A stretch of 12,358 bases of DNA from Candidatus Avacholeplasma faecigallinarum (GCA_018715825.1 DVKU01000147.1:1-12358), one strand, 5' to 3'. Shown: positions 1 to 7,211, counted from the stretch's first letter. Notes: generated by a model not told the origin, from the sequence alone. Made by a program: numbers and translations.

Positions 1-33
1 TTAATTCTTTTAGTTAAGAATACAATATGTGTT

Positions 34-822
34 TTAGCATGTTACTTTATGTGCTAATCTTAATTTATCAGCAATCATAGCTATAAATTCAGAATTGGTA
101 GGTTTACTCTTATTATAACTAATTGTATAGGCAAATATTTGAGATATAGCCTCAACATTTCCTCTATTCCATGCGACCTCTATAGAATGTCTAATAGCTC
201 TTTCAACACGTGATGATGTAGTGTTAAATTTTTTGGCTATTGAAGGATATAATATTTTTGTTATACCTCCTAGAATATCAACATTGTTATAAACCATTGT
301 TATTGCTTCTCTAAGATACATATATCCTTTAATATGAGCTGGTACACCTATTTCGTGTAAAAGTTCAGTTATTTCACTATCTAGTGTTTTCTCTTCATTA
401 TCTATAGAAAGAGTTGTTTTCAAACTAAAACCTGATCCCTTTTTATTTTCTTCACTTAGTAGTGATTGAATTGTTTTTTGTAGGTTTGTTAAATCAATTG
501 GCTTAACTATAAAATAGTCAGCTCCTAATTGAGATACCTTAGATATTATAGATTCTGTGTTAAATGCTGTAAGCATTACGATTTTTTTGGGGCGATGATA
601 TTTTTTATTTGAATTGATTTCTGATAATACATTTACACCATCCATTTCTGGCATAAAAACATCTAAAAGAAGTATATCACAAGATTCAGACTCTAAATGT
701 TGTAATAGATCCATTCCTGTATTAAATGTTTTTACAATTTCAATATTTGGTTGCATTTTTAGAAATTCAGAAACCATACATAATAATTCTTTATTGTCAT
801 CAGCCACTATAATTTTTGCCAT
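34..822 (-). CDS. spo0A: Spo0A, sporulation master response regulator
   Basis: This 262-residue protein is a full-length Spo0A, the cytoplasmic phosphorelay-controlled DNA-binding regulator that commits the cell to sporulation. The N-terminal receiver domain (about 1-122) has the acidic pair D8/D9, the phospho-acceptor D54 in [12 protein letters not shown], the switch T85 and the conserved K107 in IVKPID. After a linker, the effector domain (about 148-262) carries hallmark Spo0A stretches: [12 protein letters not shown] (156-167), YLREAI (169-174), the recognition segment [16 protein letters not shown] (203-218) and [17 protein letters not shown] near the end. The ATG follows AGGGAGGA (829-836) at a good distance. 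Length is typical and no key residue is missing. In many Bacillota spo0A follows spoIVB; here the gene upstream on the same strand is instead a pectin methylesterase. Spo0A boxes upstream suggest autoregulation. Identity is essentially certain. Confidence 0.97.
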   Translation of the reverse strand: MAKIIVADDNKELLCMVSEFLKMQPNIEIVKTFNTGMDLLQHLESESCDILLLDVFMPEMDGVNVLSEINSNKKYHRPKKIVMLTAFNTESIISKVSQLGADYFIVKPIDLTNLQKTIQSLLSEENKKGSGFSLKTTLSIDNEEKTLDSEITELLHEIGVPAHIKGYMYLREAITMVYNNVDILGGITKILYPSIAKKFNTTSSRVERAIRHSIEVAWNRGNVEAISQIFAYTISYNKSKPTNSEFIAMIADKLRLAHKVTC

Positions 823-854
823 TTTTATTCCTCCCTATTGTTTATACATTCGCT

Positions 855-883
855 ATCATATTGTAAAAAAAACCTTAATGCAA
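855..883 (-). promoter_or_regulatory. Candidate sigmaA promoter of spo0A
   Basis: On the minus strand a -10 hexamer TATGAT (855-860) lies 17 bp from a weak -35 TTGCAT (878-883). The -10 matches consensus at five of six positions and the -35 at three of six, so activation by a bound regulator would fit. Transcription would start near 848 and give a leader of about 25 nt that includes the AGGGAGGA ribosome-binding site. No convincing SigH promoter with correct spacing was found by eye. Confidence 0.45.
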
Positions 884-925
884 GGCATTTTATTAAAATA
901 CTTTCAATATTTTTTTGATACAAAA

Positions 926-954
926 TAATTCGACAAACATCGCTTGTCGAATTA
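926..954 (-). terminator. Perfect 11-bp inverted repeat, possible terminator of the methylesterase gene
   Basis: The arms TAATTCGACAA (926-936) and TTGTCGAATTA (944-954) are exact complements around a 7-nt loop. Read on the minus strand, the hairpin lies about 50 nt past the methylesterase stop and is followed by TTTTG, a short U-tract, so it could end that transcript. The stem is AT-rich and the U-tract short. The same repeat also contains two inverted Spo0A boxes, so it may be mainly a binding site, or serve both roles. Confidence 0.45.
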
Positions 955-990
955 TAGTATACAATATCGCAAATGTCGAAAAAAGTCGAA
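929..990. promoter_or_regulatory. Cluster of four Spo0A boxes upstream of spo0A
   Basis: The Spo0A-box core TGTCGAA occurs exactly at 945-951 and 974-980, and as its complement TTCGACA at 929-935. A one-mismatch copy, AGTCGAA, lies at 984-990. The last two are direct repeats starting exactly 10 bp apart, the one-helical-turn arrangement known for tandem Spo0A boxes. The cluster lies about 45-105 bp upstream of the candidate spo0A -35 element, so the likely role is autoregulation by phosphorylated Spo0A. The motif and the adjacent gene are seen directly; the regulatory role is inferred. Confidence 0.75.
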
Positions 991-1006
991 ATATATACAA
1001 CTGGGC

Positions 1007-1948
1007 TTAAAGGTCAAAATTTCCTAAAAAATCATTGAAGCTTTTTAAATAATCTTTTGCCTCCTGATCATTTAAAACTTTAATCCATGGAGCCCTTTTG
1101 GTCATATCAATATTTAATGAGTATTCATAAAACCTAGCAGTCTTATCTCTATTGGTATTACCCCATTTGTTATAGCCGATAGGATTAATGTGTTCTGCCA
1201 TATTACATAAGATAAATGCGGCACATCCATAGTCACGCCATGGCCTTGCTAAATATACATTTGAACAACCATTTTCACAAATAATATCGCATATATAGAA
1301 TAAAAAACCGTATTGTAGTTCTTTTTTATGAGAAGGAGCACAAATATATCCATTAGGTTCATTAAGAATTTTATCCATTCTAGCTAAACTAACAATCTTA
1401 CACTCATAAAATAATGCTGTTGCTCCACCAAAAATAAAATCCACATCTCCTATGATAGTACAATTTTTATATATTTGTTTTGAACTTTTATCCACTAAAA
1501 AATAATTAGGAAGAAAATCTTTATATCTTTGTATTAAATTTGCAGGAAGTGGACCAGTGAATAGAGTATCCTGCGCACTTTTAATAATACAATTTTCACA
1601 TTGAAAATTATTTCCTTGAACATGTAGAGCAACAGCCTGACCATATTTGTTAGATGGTATAGCTGAATTTTCAATAGTAAGATTCTTTAATCTTACATTA
1701 TTGCCATTGATAAACATTGTGTATGTTCTAAAGGTGTTGCATTCATTATTATCGCTCATAATTTTATGATAGAAATCATGGTTAGTGATAACAGTAGAAG
1801 AAGGTTCTTCACCAATAATAGTAATATCATTAGCTAATATTTCTATTTTTTCTTTATAAATACCAGGTTTTAATAATAAAGTATCACCTGCTTTAAGAAT
1901 TTTTATAGTATCATTAATTGACATATCATTGGTTATAATATATTGCAT
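1007..1948 (-). CDS. Pectin methylesterase (CE8 family), predicted cytoplasmic
   Basis: This 313-residue protein is a carbohydrate-esterase family 8 pectinesterase, which removes methyl groups from methyl-galacturonate residues and releases methanol. The right-handed beta-helix signatures appear in order: GQAVAL with Q104, SAQDTLFTG with the acid/base D127, GDVDFIFGG with the nucleophile D170, GFLFYICDI (214-222), and ARPW with the substrate-binding R235 and W237. The catalytic set is complete; only the usual Gly before RPW is Ala. The protein starts MQYIITNDMS, with no signal peptide or lipobox, so it should act inside the cell on imported oligogalacturonides rather than on polymeric pectin. 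The ATG is preceded by AAGGAG (1954-1959). It is transcribed divergently from the transporter operon. Family assignment is firm; substrate size and location are inferred. Confidence 0.93.
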   Translation of the reverse strand: MQYIITNDMSINDTIKILKAGDTLLLKPGIYKEKIEILANDITIIGEEPSSTVITNHDFYHKIMSDNNECNTFRTYTMFINGNNVRLKNLTIENSAIPSNKYGQAVALHVQGNNFQCENCIIKSAQDTLFTGPLPANLIQRYKDFLPNYFLVDKSSKQIYKNCTIIGDVDFIFGGATALFYECKIVSLARMDKILNEPNGYICAPSHKKELQYGFLFYICDIICENGCSNVYLARPWRDYGCAAFILCNMAEHINPIGYNKWGNTNRDKTARFYEYSLNIDMTKRAPWIKVLNDQEAKDYLKSFNDFLGNFDL

Positions 1949-1983
1949 ATAGACTCCTTATGTATAATATTTATTATGGAATA

Positions 1984-1992
1984 ATTATATCA
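1984..1992 (-). promoter_or_regulatory. Extended -10 promoter of the methylesterase gene
   Basis: The minus strand reads TGATATAAT, a perfect TGnTATAAT extended -10 element, about 35 bp upstream of the methylesterase ATG. No good -35 is present, as is common for extended -10 promoters. The expected start near 1977 gives a leader of about 29 nt carrying AAGGAG. A 7-bp inverted repeat, ATTTACT (1996-2002) and AGTAAAT (2013-2019), lies just upstream where a -35 would sit and could be an operator, although such repeats are cheap in AT-rich DNA. Confidence 0.55.
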
Positions 1993-2062
1993 TATATTTA
2001 CTAAATTAAATAAGTAAATTCTCATTATTTATATGCAATTTAGAAATTTTACGGTCGAAAAA

Positions 2063-2077
2063 AAGTAATCGTTTTCT
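2063..2077 (+). promoter_or_regulatory. cre-like/LacI-family operator abutting the -35
   Basis: This site fits the catabolite-responsive element WTGNAANCGNWNNCW with one mismatch and ends one base before the -35 hexamer. Its core GTAATCGTT closely resembles GTAAGCGTT in the downstream site at 2121-2134. CcpA or a local LacI-family repressor could bind it; the sequence cannot tell which. Confidence 0.5.
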
Positions 2078-2078
2078 A

Positions 2079-2107
2079 TTGACTAATAAGGTCAAGAATG
2101 ATAAAAT
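2079..2107 (+). promoter_or_regulatory. SigmaA promoter of the transporter operon
   Basis: TTGACT (2079-2084) and TAAAAT (2102-2107) each match consensus at five of six positions and are separated by exactly 17 bp. This is the strongest promoter in the window and drives rightward transcription from about 2113. It lies between two related operator-like motifs. No other comparable promoter was noticed further along the plus-strand genes, so it probably serves the whole operon. Confidence 0.75.
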
Positions 2108-2239
2108 AAGTTATGAAATATGTAAGCGTTATACCAATGCTTGTATTTTGTCGGGATGTAGATGCTTGTTTAGCATATTATATTTCTAGAGTCGCTTTAG
2201 ACTTTTTTGCTTGTCTAGGCATAGTTATGAGGTGTTACT
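2108..2239 (+). other. Transcribed leader of the transporter operon
   Basis: About 125 nt separate the predicted transcription start from the first gene. The stretch holds the downstream operator, a small hairpin ATGCT/AGCAT (2162-2166 with 2172-2176), and a weak 6-bp stem AGAGTC/GACTTT (2188-2193 with 2200-2205) that runs into Ts, a poor attenuator candidate. A 43-codon open frame from ATG 2113 to TAG 2244 spans it, with no Shine-Dalgarno site before its ATG. I recognise no riboswitch class. GAGGTG (2229-2234) at the end is the likely ribosome-binding site for the next gene. Confidence 0.4.
2121..2134 (+). promoter_or_regulatory. Second cre-like/LacI-family operator just after the start site
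   Basis: TGTAAGCGTTATAC matches the cre consensus TGWAARCGYTWNCW at 12 of 14 positions. It shares GTAAnCGTTnT with the site at 2063-2077, and the two copies are 57 bp apart. Its place just downstream of the predicted transcription start suits a repressor or roadblock. Confidence 0.5.
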
Positions 2240-3016
2240 ATTAGTGTAAATAAATATAAAATTGTTGATTTAATTATATTAATAGTAATTGGTTGTCTTC
2301 TTGAGGGATTTATCACTAAAATATCAGGCTATGTGCTTATGGCAGCACCAACATTTACTTTTGGAATGTTAATAACTTTTGTTGCTATTGCTAGATGGAA
2401 TCTTTGGGGTATGATTGTTATTCCATTTATGGCAGCGGCTAATGTTGTTGGTGGTATGTTCAATGATATAGACTATCTAAAGGCTATGTACACCGAATTG
2501 CCATGGCAATTATTTATCTCTACAGTAGTTGGATTTTTGCCTATGGGAATTAATGTGATTTTTTATAAAAAATTTACAACAAAGAAAGTATTACATGACT
2601 CATTTGTAATGATTGGATTAGTTTTATTAAATTATGGTTTGTTTTGCCTGTTTCAATTCTTATCTATTAGACTGTTAACTACGGGTAGTATTTTTGAAAT
2701 TGGTGAAATAATAGTCAATCAGCCAATAAAAAATCCAGATACGGGTGTTATGGAGAACATAACACATAATATATGTGTGTTTGCTCAATCTGGTTATATA
2801 TATAATTTATTGGGATTGTTTATTACCATAATTGGTTTATTTATTTTAAGGTCACAAGGAGTTGTTAACAATGTTGTTGACAAGCTTATTGATGATAAAA
2901 AGATGGTTGAATCAAATTTAGAGGATGAAAAGAATTTCTCTATAGCTGAGAGTGAATCTAAAGATGATAAAACCGAACCTGAATCACACGACACAAATGA
3001 TTCAGATGAAAATTAA
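2240..3016 (+). CDS. Six-TM membrane protein of unknown function with acidic tail (probable ATT start)
   Basis: I do not recognise this family. The frame is open from the stop at 2228. Starting at GTG 2333 or ATG 2339 would cut off a clear hydrophobic segment, and neither has a ribosome-binding site. No ATG, GTG or TTG lies in frame between 2231 and 2332, but ATT 2240 follows GAGGTG (2229-2234) with 5 nt between. From there the protein has 258 residues with six likely membrane segments (about 8-24, 32-51, 55-72, 90-109, 119-143, 186-204) and a soluble C-terminal tail (about 214-258) very rich in Asp, Glu, Ser and Lys. Size and six-segment layout resemble ECF-type S-components, which is only a shape similarity. 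It is first in the operon, 16 bp before a permease gene, so a role linked to the importer is likely. Confidence 0.75.
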   Translation: MSVNKYKIVDLIILIVIGCLLEGFITKISGYVLMAAPTFTFGMLITFVAIARWNLWGMIVIPFMAAANVVGGMFNDIDYLKAMYTELPWQLFISTVVGFLPMGINVIFYKKFTTKKVLHDSFVMIGLVLLNYGLFCLFQFLSIRLLTTGSIFEIGEIIVNQPIKNPDTGVMENITHNICVFAQSGYIYNLLGLFITIIGLFILRSQGVVNNVVDKLIDDKKMVESNLEDEKNFSIAESESKDDKTEPESHDTNDSDEN

Positions 3017-3032
3017 GTTTTAAAAGGATGGT

Positions 3033-4061
3033 GTGTTGCGCATGCAAAAAGTTGTTGAGACAGATCAAAATGTTGTTAATTTGGTCGAACTTACAAAATG
3101 GAAACGTACACTTTATACACTTGCTAAAGATTGGCGTTTGTATGTATTGTTAATTCCAATGTTAGCCTTTTTAGTTTGTTTTAAATATCTTCCTATCGGA
3201 GGTATTTTGACAGGTTTTAAATGGGGCGATGATAACTCTTTAGTTTATAATACTCAATGGTGTGGTTTCTATTGGTTACAAAATATATTTGTTGGTTCTA
3301 ATGCTACATTATTCTGGTCTGCCTTTAGAAATACATTCGTTAATAGTATGTATGGATTATTAATAGGATTCCCTATTCCTATTTTCCTAGCACTATTGTT
3401 TAGTGAAATTAAAAATCAAGGCTATAGAAGCTTTTTACAGGTAGCTGCTTATTTACCTCACTTCGTATCATTAGTTGTTGTTACAACAATTATTACATTG
3501 TGGTGTGAGGCTCCAAGAGGAATGCTATATCAATTGATGGTTAAAATAGGAGCAGCAGTAGATGATAAAGGTGATGTATTCACTACTACATTATTAAGAC
3601 AACCTAAATTCTTTAGACCTATATATCAGGTATCAGGAGTTTGGGAAGGCGCTGGTTATGGCTCTATAGTTTATTTTGCCGCTATTATAGCTATATCACC
3701 AACAAGTTATGAAGCTGCAAGAATTGATGGTGCTTCAAAATTACAACAAATCCGTTATGTTACATTGCCTGGTATGGCTCCAACATTAACAATTATGTTG
3801 ATTATGCGTATAGGTCAAATCTTAAATATCGGATATGAAAAAATCATATTATTAGTAAATGATAAACGTGAAGCATGGGAAACTGCAGATGTTATTTCAA
3901 CATTAGTTTATCGTATGAGTGGTAAATCTGGAGCTGAAGGTGTTACCCCTATTCCTCAAGTTGGTATTGTTGCGGATTTATTTAATGCAATTATAGCAAT
4001 GTGCTTGGTATTAGGTGCAAATGCTATTAGTAGACGTGTATCATCTACTTCATTGTTCTAA
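3033..4061 (+). CDS. Sugar ABC transporter permease, LplB type (CUT1)
   Basis: This roughly 342-residue inner-membrane protein is one of the two permease subunits of a CUT1-family carbohydrate importer. About six hydrophobic segments are visible (near 36-51, 104-122, 142-157, 208-222, 250-265, 315-334). The cytoplasmic EAA loop that docks on the ATPase, YEAARIDGASKLQQIRYVTLP, lies around 226-246 and is intact. The region from about residue 100 on matches the binding-protein-dependent transport domain, and the N-terminal KYLPIGGI stretch is typical of LplB/YtcP-like proteins. Start choice is uncertain: AAAAGG (3022-3027) sits 5 nt from GTG 3033 and 8 nt from TTG 3036, while ATG 3042 is rather far, so a non-ATG start is favoured. 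It is followed by its partner permease 18 bp later. An oligogalacturonide substrate is inferred from neighbours. Confidence 0.92.
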   Translation: MLRMQKVVETDQNVVNLVELTKWKRTLYTLAKDWRLYVLLIPMLAFLVCFKYLPIGGILTGFKWGDDNSLVYNTQWCGFYWLQNIFVGSNATLFWSAFRNTFVNSMYGLLIGFPIPIFLALLFSEIKNQGYRSFLQVAAYLPHFVSLVVVTTIITLWCEAPRGMLYQLMVKIGAAVDDKGDVFTTTLLRQPKFFRPIYQVSGVWEGAGYGSIVYFAAIIAISPTSYEAARIDGASKLQQIRYVTLPGMAPTLTIMLIMRIGQILNIGYEKIILLVNDKREAWETADVISTLVYRMSGKSGAEGVTPIPQVGIVADLFNAIIAMCLVLGANAISRRVSSTSLF

Positions 4062-4079
4062 TATTGGGAGGAATTGCAA

Positions 4080-4952
4080 ATGAAAAGACTAGATAGATCT
4101 GAAATAATTTTTAAAATATTATCATATGTATTGTTGACAATTTTTGCACTATGCTGTCTATATCCATTTTTATTTATATTGTCAAACTCAATATCAGGAA
4201 AAGATGCAGTATTACAAGGAAAGGTTTTCTTTTGGCCTATTGATATACAATTCGATACATATAAGTATGTATTAGAATCAAAAGGTTTCTGGTTATCTTA
4301 TTGTAACTCTTTCTTTATCACAATGTATGGTACTTTAGTTTCAATGCTTGTTGCAATAACAGGTGCTTATGCATTATCAAAGACAAGATTGATGTTTGGC
4401 CGTGGATTTAACTTTATGTTAGTATTTACAATGTGGTTCAATGCAGGTATGATTCCTACATTACAAAACTTCTTAAGATTTAATGTTACAAATCGTGAAA
4501 TGTTCATTATAGCTTTAGGTTTTAATGCATTTAACATTGTATTATTAAGAAACTATTTTAGTGGTATTCCAACTGAAATAGAAGAAGCTGCTACAATAGA
4601 TGGTGCAACTGAATTCCAAATTTTAACTAAGGTTTATATTCCAATGTCTAAATCTTCAATTGTAACAGTTGCTATGTTCTATGCTGTATCTCGTTGGAAT
4701 GGTTATCTATGGGCTCAAATGCTATTAGGCCAAGATGATCAGCCATTGACAGTATATATTAAAGTTACATTAAAAACTATTCTTGACCAAATTGAACAAA
4801 GTGGTAGTACAGATCCAAAGTTAGCAAATGTTTCAACATACGCTTTGCAATATGCTTTTATAGTTTGTTCTATCATTCCAGTCATCATTGTATATCCTAA
4901 ATTGCAAAAGTATTTTGCAGCAGGTGTCAATGTTGGTGGAGTTAAAGAATAA
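4080..4952 (+). CDS. Sugar ABC transporter permease, YtcP type (CUT1)
   Basis: This 290-residue protein is the second permease subunit of the CUT1 importer. Six likely membrane segments are seen, with the EAA loop IEEAATIDGATEFQILTKVY at about 167-186 and the C-terminal PKLQKYFAAGVNVGGVKE, a conserved ending in this subfamily. The start is ATG 4080, which is 8 nt after GGGAGG (4066-4071). An in-frame TTG at 4074 is only 2 nt from that site and is rejected. The N-terminus has the usual short cytoplasmic segment, then a first membrane helix with LYPFLFILSNSIS. The gene lies 18 bp after the first permease gene and 33 bp before the binding-protein gene, in the usual permease-permease-binding protein order. 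Assignment is firm; the substrate is inferred. Confidence 0.93.
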   Translation: MKRLDRSEIIFKILSYVLLTIFALCCLYPFLFILSNSISGKDAVLQGKVFFWPIDIQFDTYKYVLESKGFWLSYCNSFFITMYGTLVSMLVAITGAYALSKTRLMFGRGFNFMLVFTMWFNAGMIPTLQNFLRFNVTNREMFIIALGFNAFNIVLLRNYFSGIPTEIEEAATIDGATEFQILTKVYIPMSKSSIVTVAMFYAVSRWNGYLWAQMLLGQDDQPLTVYIKVTLKTILDQIEQSGSTDPKLANVSTYALQYAFIVCSIIPVIIVYPKLQKYFAAGVNVGGVKE

Positions 4953-4985
4953 TAGATAGAAAATAAGAAAAGGAGAAAAGGAAAA

Positions 4986-7211
4986 ATGAAAAAGAAAACA
5001 ATCGCTTTATGCGGACTTGCTGCAGTTGCTGGACTTTCACTAGCAAGCTGTGGTACAGACACAACAGGCCTTGATATTTACATTAATTATCAAGGTGCTT
5101 CAGGAATCACTTACCAAGGCGCAAGTGCATTCACAAACACTATTGAAGAGAAGACATACACTACCGGTGTATTACTTCCAACATGGCAGGCATTTTCTGA
5201 TAATTTAAATATTAAATTTAGAGATGCTTCAGGCTACACAACAGATGCAGATAATGATACTTATAACCTAGTTCAATCAAAAGGCTATGTATCAGATACT
5301 GATGCAAAACAAAAAATTGATTTATTCTACAATACTACTGCAAATATCAATAAAATGGGTAATGCAGGTGATGCTGTAAACTTAGTAGACCATTTAGATG
5401 AAATGCCAAACTTTAAGGCTTTCTTAGAGGCTAACCCTACAATTAGAAAAACTCTAGAGCAATCTGGTGCTATCTACTATACTCCATATTTCGATGGATA
5501 TAACGATATTGAAAGAATGTTCGTTATGGACACACAAATTGCTGAAAAGGTTATTGATACAACAGATTTAAATCAATTTGATACTGGAACAACAAATGGT
5601 GGTTCTAACCCAAGTAAAAATGTTGTTCAAAGTGGTTCTTATCAACCATATATGGGCGATAACAACTATAGAGCTGATGCAATAGGTACTGATGGTAAAG
5701 TTGAAGTTTCAGTTGTTGGTACTGATGGAAAAGCTACAAAAGCTAAACTAAATGTTGTAGAAAATATTATAAAGCAACAAAATGCTTTATTAGCAAATGG
5801 TTGTACAGGTAAACAATTAGCTGAACAATTCCAAAAATATTTAAAAGATGTTTATGGTGATCTTGTTGGTGATGGTAAATTATATTCTAAATATTCAGAA
5901 GTATTTACAAGTATTTCTGCAATTTACACACCAGATGATTTAATTGCTTTAATGCGTGTTGTTAAGGCAAATCCTAAATTAATCACTGGTGATGGTACAA
6001 AAGAAATTGAAACATTCTTCCCTCGTGGTCAAGCTAATAACCGTGTTGATAACATTGCTGATATGTTACAATTATGGGGAATTCAAGGTATGGTTTCTGA
6101 AAAGGAAATGCTTTATTTCTCTGCTGATGGTAAATTAAGAGATGCTGCAACTACTCAAGCTACATATGATGGATTAGAGTATTTAAAGGCTATTTATAAG
6201 GAAGGATTAATTCTAGATAAATTCTGGGATAAACCAGCTTCTACATCTGGTACAGCATACCTAGATAAGTATTTTAAGAAAACTACTAATGATGCTGAAT
6301 ATGGATTTATGATGTACGACTATGCTGCAGCAACTACAGCTTCAAATGATATGGTTGATGGTGTTGGTACTGATCCAACTTCTCGTAAGATTCCTTATTC
6401 TTCAAAAGGTATTATGCCAATTTTACCTCCTCTTGCTTACTGGAATACAGGCGTAAACCAAGATAGCACATTAAAAGCTACTTTAGTTCGTCATGCTGAT
6501 GAAAACAGAACATTAAAGAGTAACTCTTGGTGTATTCCTACTACTTCAGATAATATTGCTGATGCTATAAAATTAATGGATTATATGTTCTCTGAAGAAG
6601 GAGCTAGAATCCAAGATTTCGGTCCTGAACAATATTGGGAAGATGATTTAAAAGTTATTGCTGGTGAAGAATCACCTGTATTAAATGAAAAAACTAGACA
6701 AATGTTAGCTGAATCTGGTAAAGATTTCTGGACATTTATGCGTGAAAATATCGGTTCAACTCATGGTATCGGATGTGAGCGTTCAAAAGCATTAGACGTT
6801 CAAGCAACTAACTCTTATGGTCAAATAGGTTTAAATAACTTAAAGACTGCTATTGCAGTAGGTGTAGTTAATTCTTCATTAGTTGATAAAGTTATTGGTA
6901 CAAATACATGGGATACATCAGTTCCTACTGCTGGATATCCTTCAATTTCAGCTGATAATCAAGCTAAATATGCTGGTTTAACTGCATTCTGGTCTTCTGA
7001 TAAGTGCTCTGATAAACCTGCTGGTTGGGTTATGTGGATTTCTCAAGATTGTGATGATACTACAGTATTAGGTACTGATGCTAATAAGGCAAGCTATACT
7101 ATGGCTACTGTAAAAGAGCAAATGTCAATAAAGAATGAAATCTACTTATATCAATATGCTAAGAGTATTGGTGATAGTGCTATTCCTTCTGAATTGCAAC
7201 CTACAAATTAA
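4986..7211 (+). CDS. Extracellular solute-binding lipoprotein of the importer (unusually long)
   Basis: This 741-residue protein is the substrate-binding lipoprotein of the importer. Residues 1-22 form a lipoprotein signal: MKKK, a hydrophobic core, then lipobox LASC with C22 as the lipid-anchored residue. The mature part has features of the LplA/YtcQ-like group: VNLVDHLDEMPNF (131-143), YYTPYFDG (164-171), GIMPILPPLAYW (475-486), KSNSWCIPTT (511-520) and LMDYMFSEEGARIQDFGPEQYW (530-551). It is clearly longer than the 400-560 residues usual for the family. A polar Gly/Asp/Asn-rich stretch about 200-335, with two copies of GTDGK (234-238, 245-249), looks like an insertion, and YQGAS occurs twice near the mature N-terminus. 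AAGGAG (4970-4975) precedes the ATG by 10 nt. A strong hairpin follows the gene, which fits higher expression of this subunit. Confidence 0.92.
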   Translation: MKKKTIALCGLAAVAGLSLASCGTDTTGLDIYINYQGASGITYQGASAFTNTIEEKTYTTGVLLPTWQAFSDNLNIKFRDASGYTTDADNDTYNLVQSKGYVSDTDAKQKIDLFYNTTANINKMGNAGDAVNLVDHLDEMPNFKAFLEANPTIRKTLEQSGAIYYTPYFDGYNDIERMFVMDTQIAEKVIDTTDLNQFDTGTTNGGSNPSKNVVQSGSYQPYMGDNNYRADAIGTDGKVEVSVVGTDGKATKAKLNVVENIIKQQNALLANGCTGKQLAEQFQKYLKDVYGDLVGDGKLYSKYSEVFTSISAIYTPDDLIALMRVVKANPKLITGDGTKEIETFFPRGQANNRVDNIADMLQLWGIQGMVSEKEMLYFSADGKLRDAATTQATYDGLEYLKAIYKEGLILDKFWDKPASTSGTAYLDKYFKKTTNDAEYGFMMYDYAAATTASNDMVDGVGTDPTSRKIPYSSKGIMPILPPLAYWNTGVNQDSTLKATLVRHADENRTLKSNSWCIPTTSDNIADAIKLMDYMFSEEGARIQDFGPEQYWEDDLKVIAGEESPVLNEKTRQMLAESGKDFWTFMRENIGSTHGIGCERSKALDVQATNSYGQIGLNNLKTAIAVGVVNSSLVDKVIGTNTWDTSVPTAGYPSISADNQAKYAGLTAFWSSDKCSDKPAGWVMWISQDCDDTTVLGTDANKASYTMATVKEQMSIKNEIYLYQYAKSIGDSAIPSELQPTN

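Noticed and set aside
4-21. Small hairpin ATTCTT/AAGAAT just after spo0A, possible terminator
   Set aside because: The stem is only 6 bp, wholly AT-rich, and lacks a U-run in the direction of spo0A transcription; the window ends here.
614-928. Plus-strand open frame of about 104 codons opposite the start of spo0A
   Set aside because: It overlaps the well-supported spo0A coding region and its promoter and has no family motif.
2188-2208. Intrinsic attenuator in the operon leader
   Set aside because: The stem is short with a wobble pair, and the U-run is partly inside the stem, so it is too weak to call as a terminator.
4074-4082. TTG 4074 as the start of the second permease
   Set aside because: It lies 2 nt from GGGAGG, too close; ATG 4080 is correctly spaced.
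4739-5062. Antisense open frame of about 107 codons across the end of the second permease gene and start of the binding-protein gene
   Set aside because: It lies opposite two firmly identified genes and shows no recognisable motif; I treat it as a shadow.
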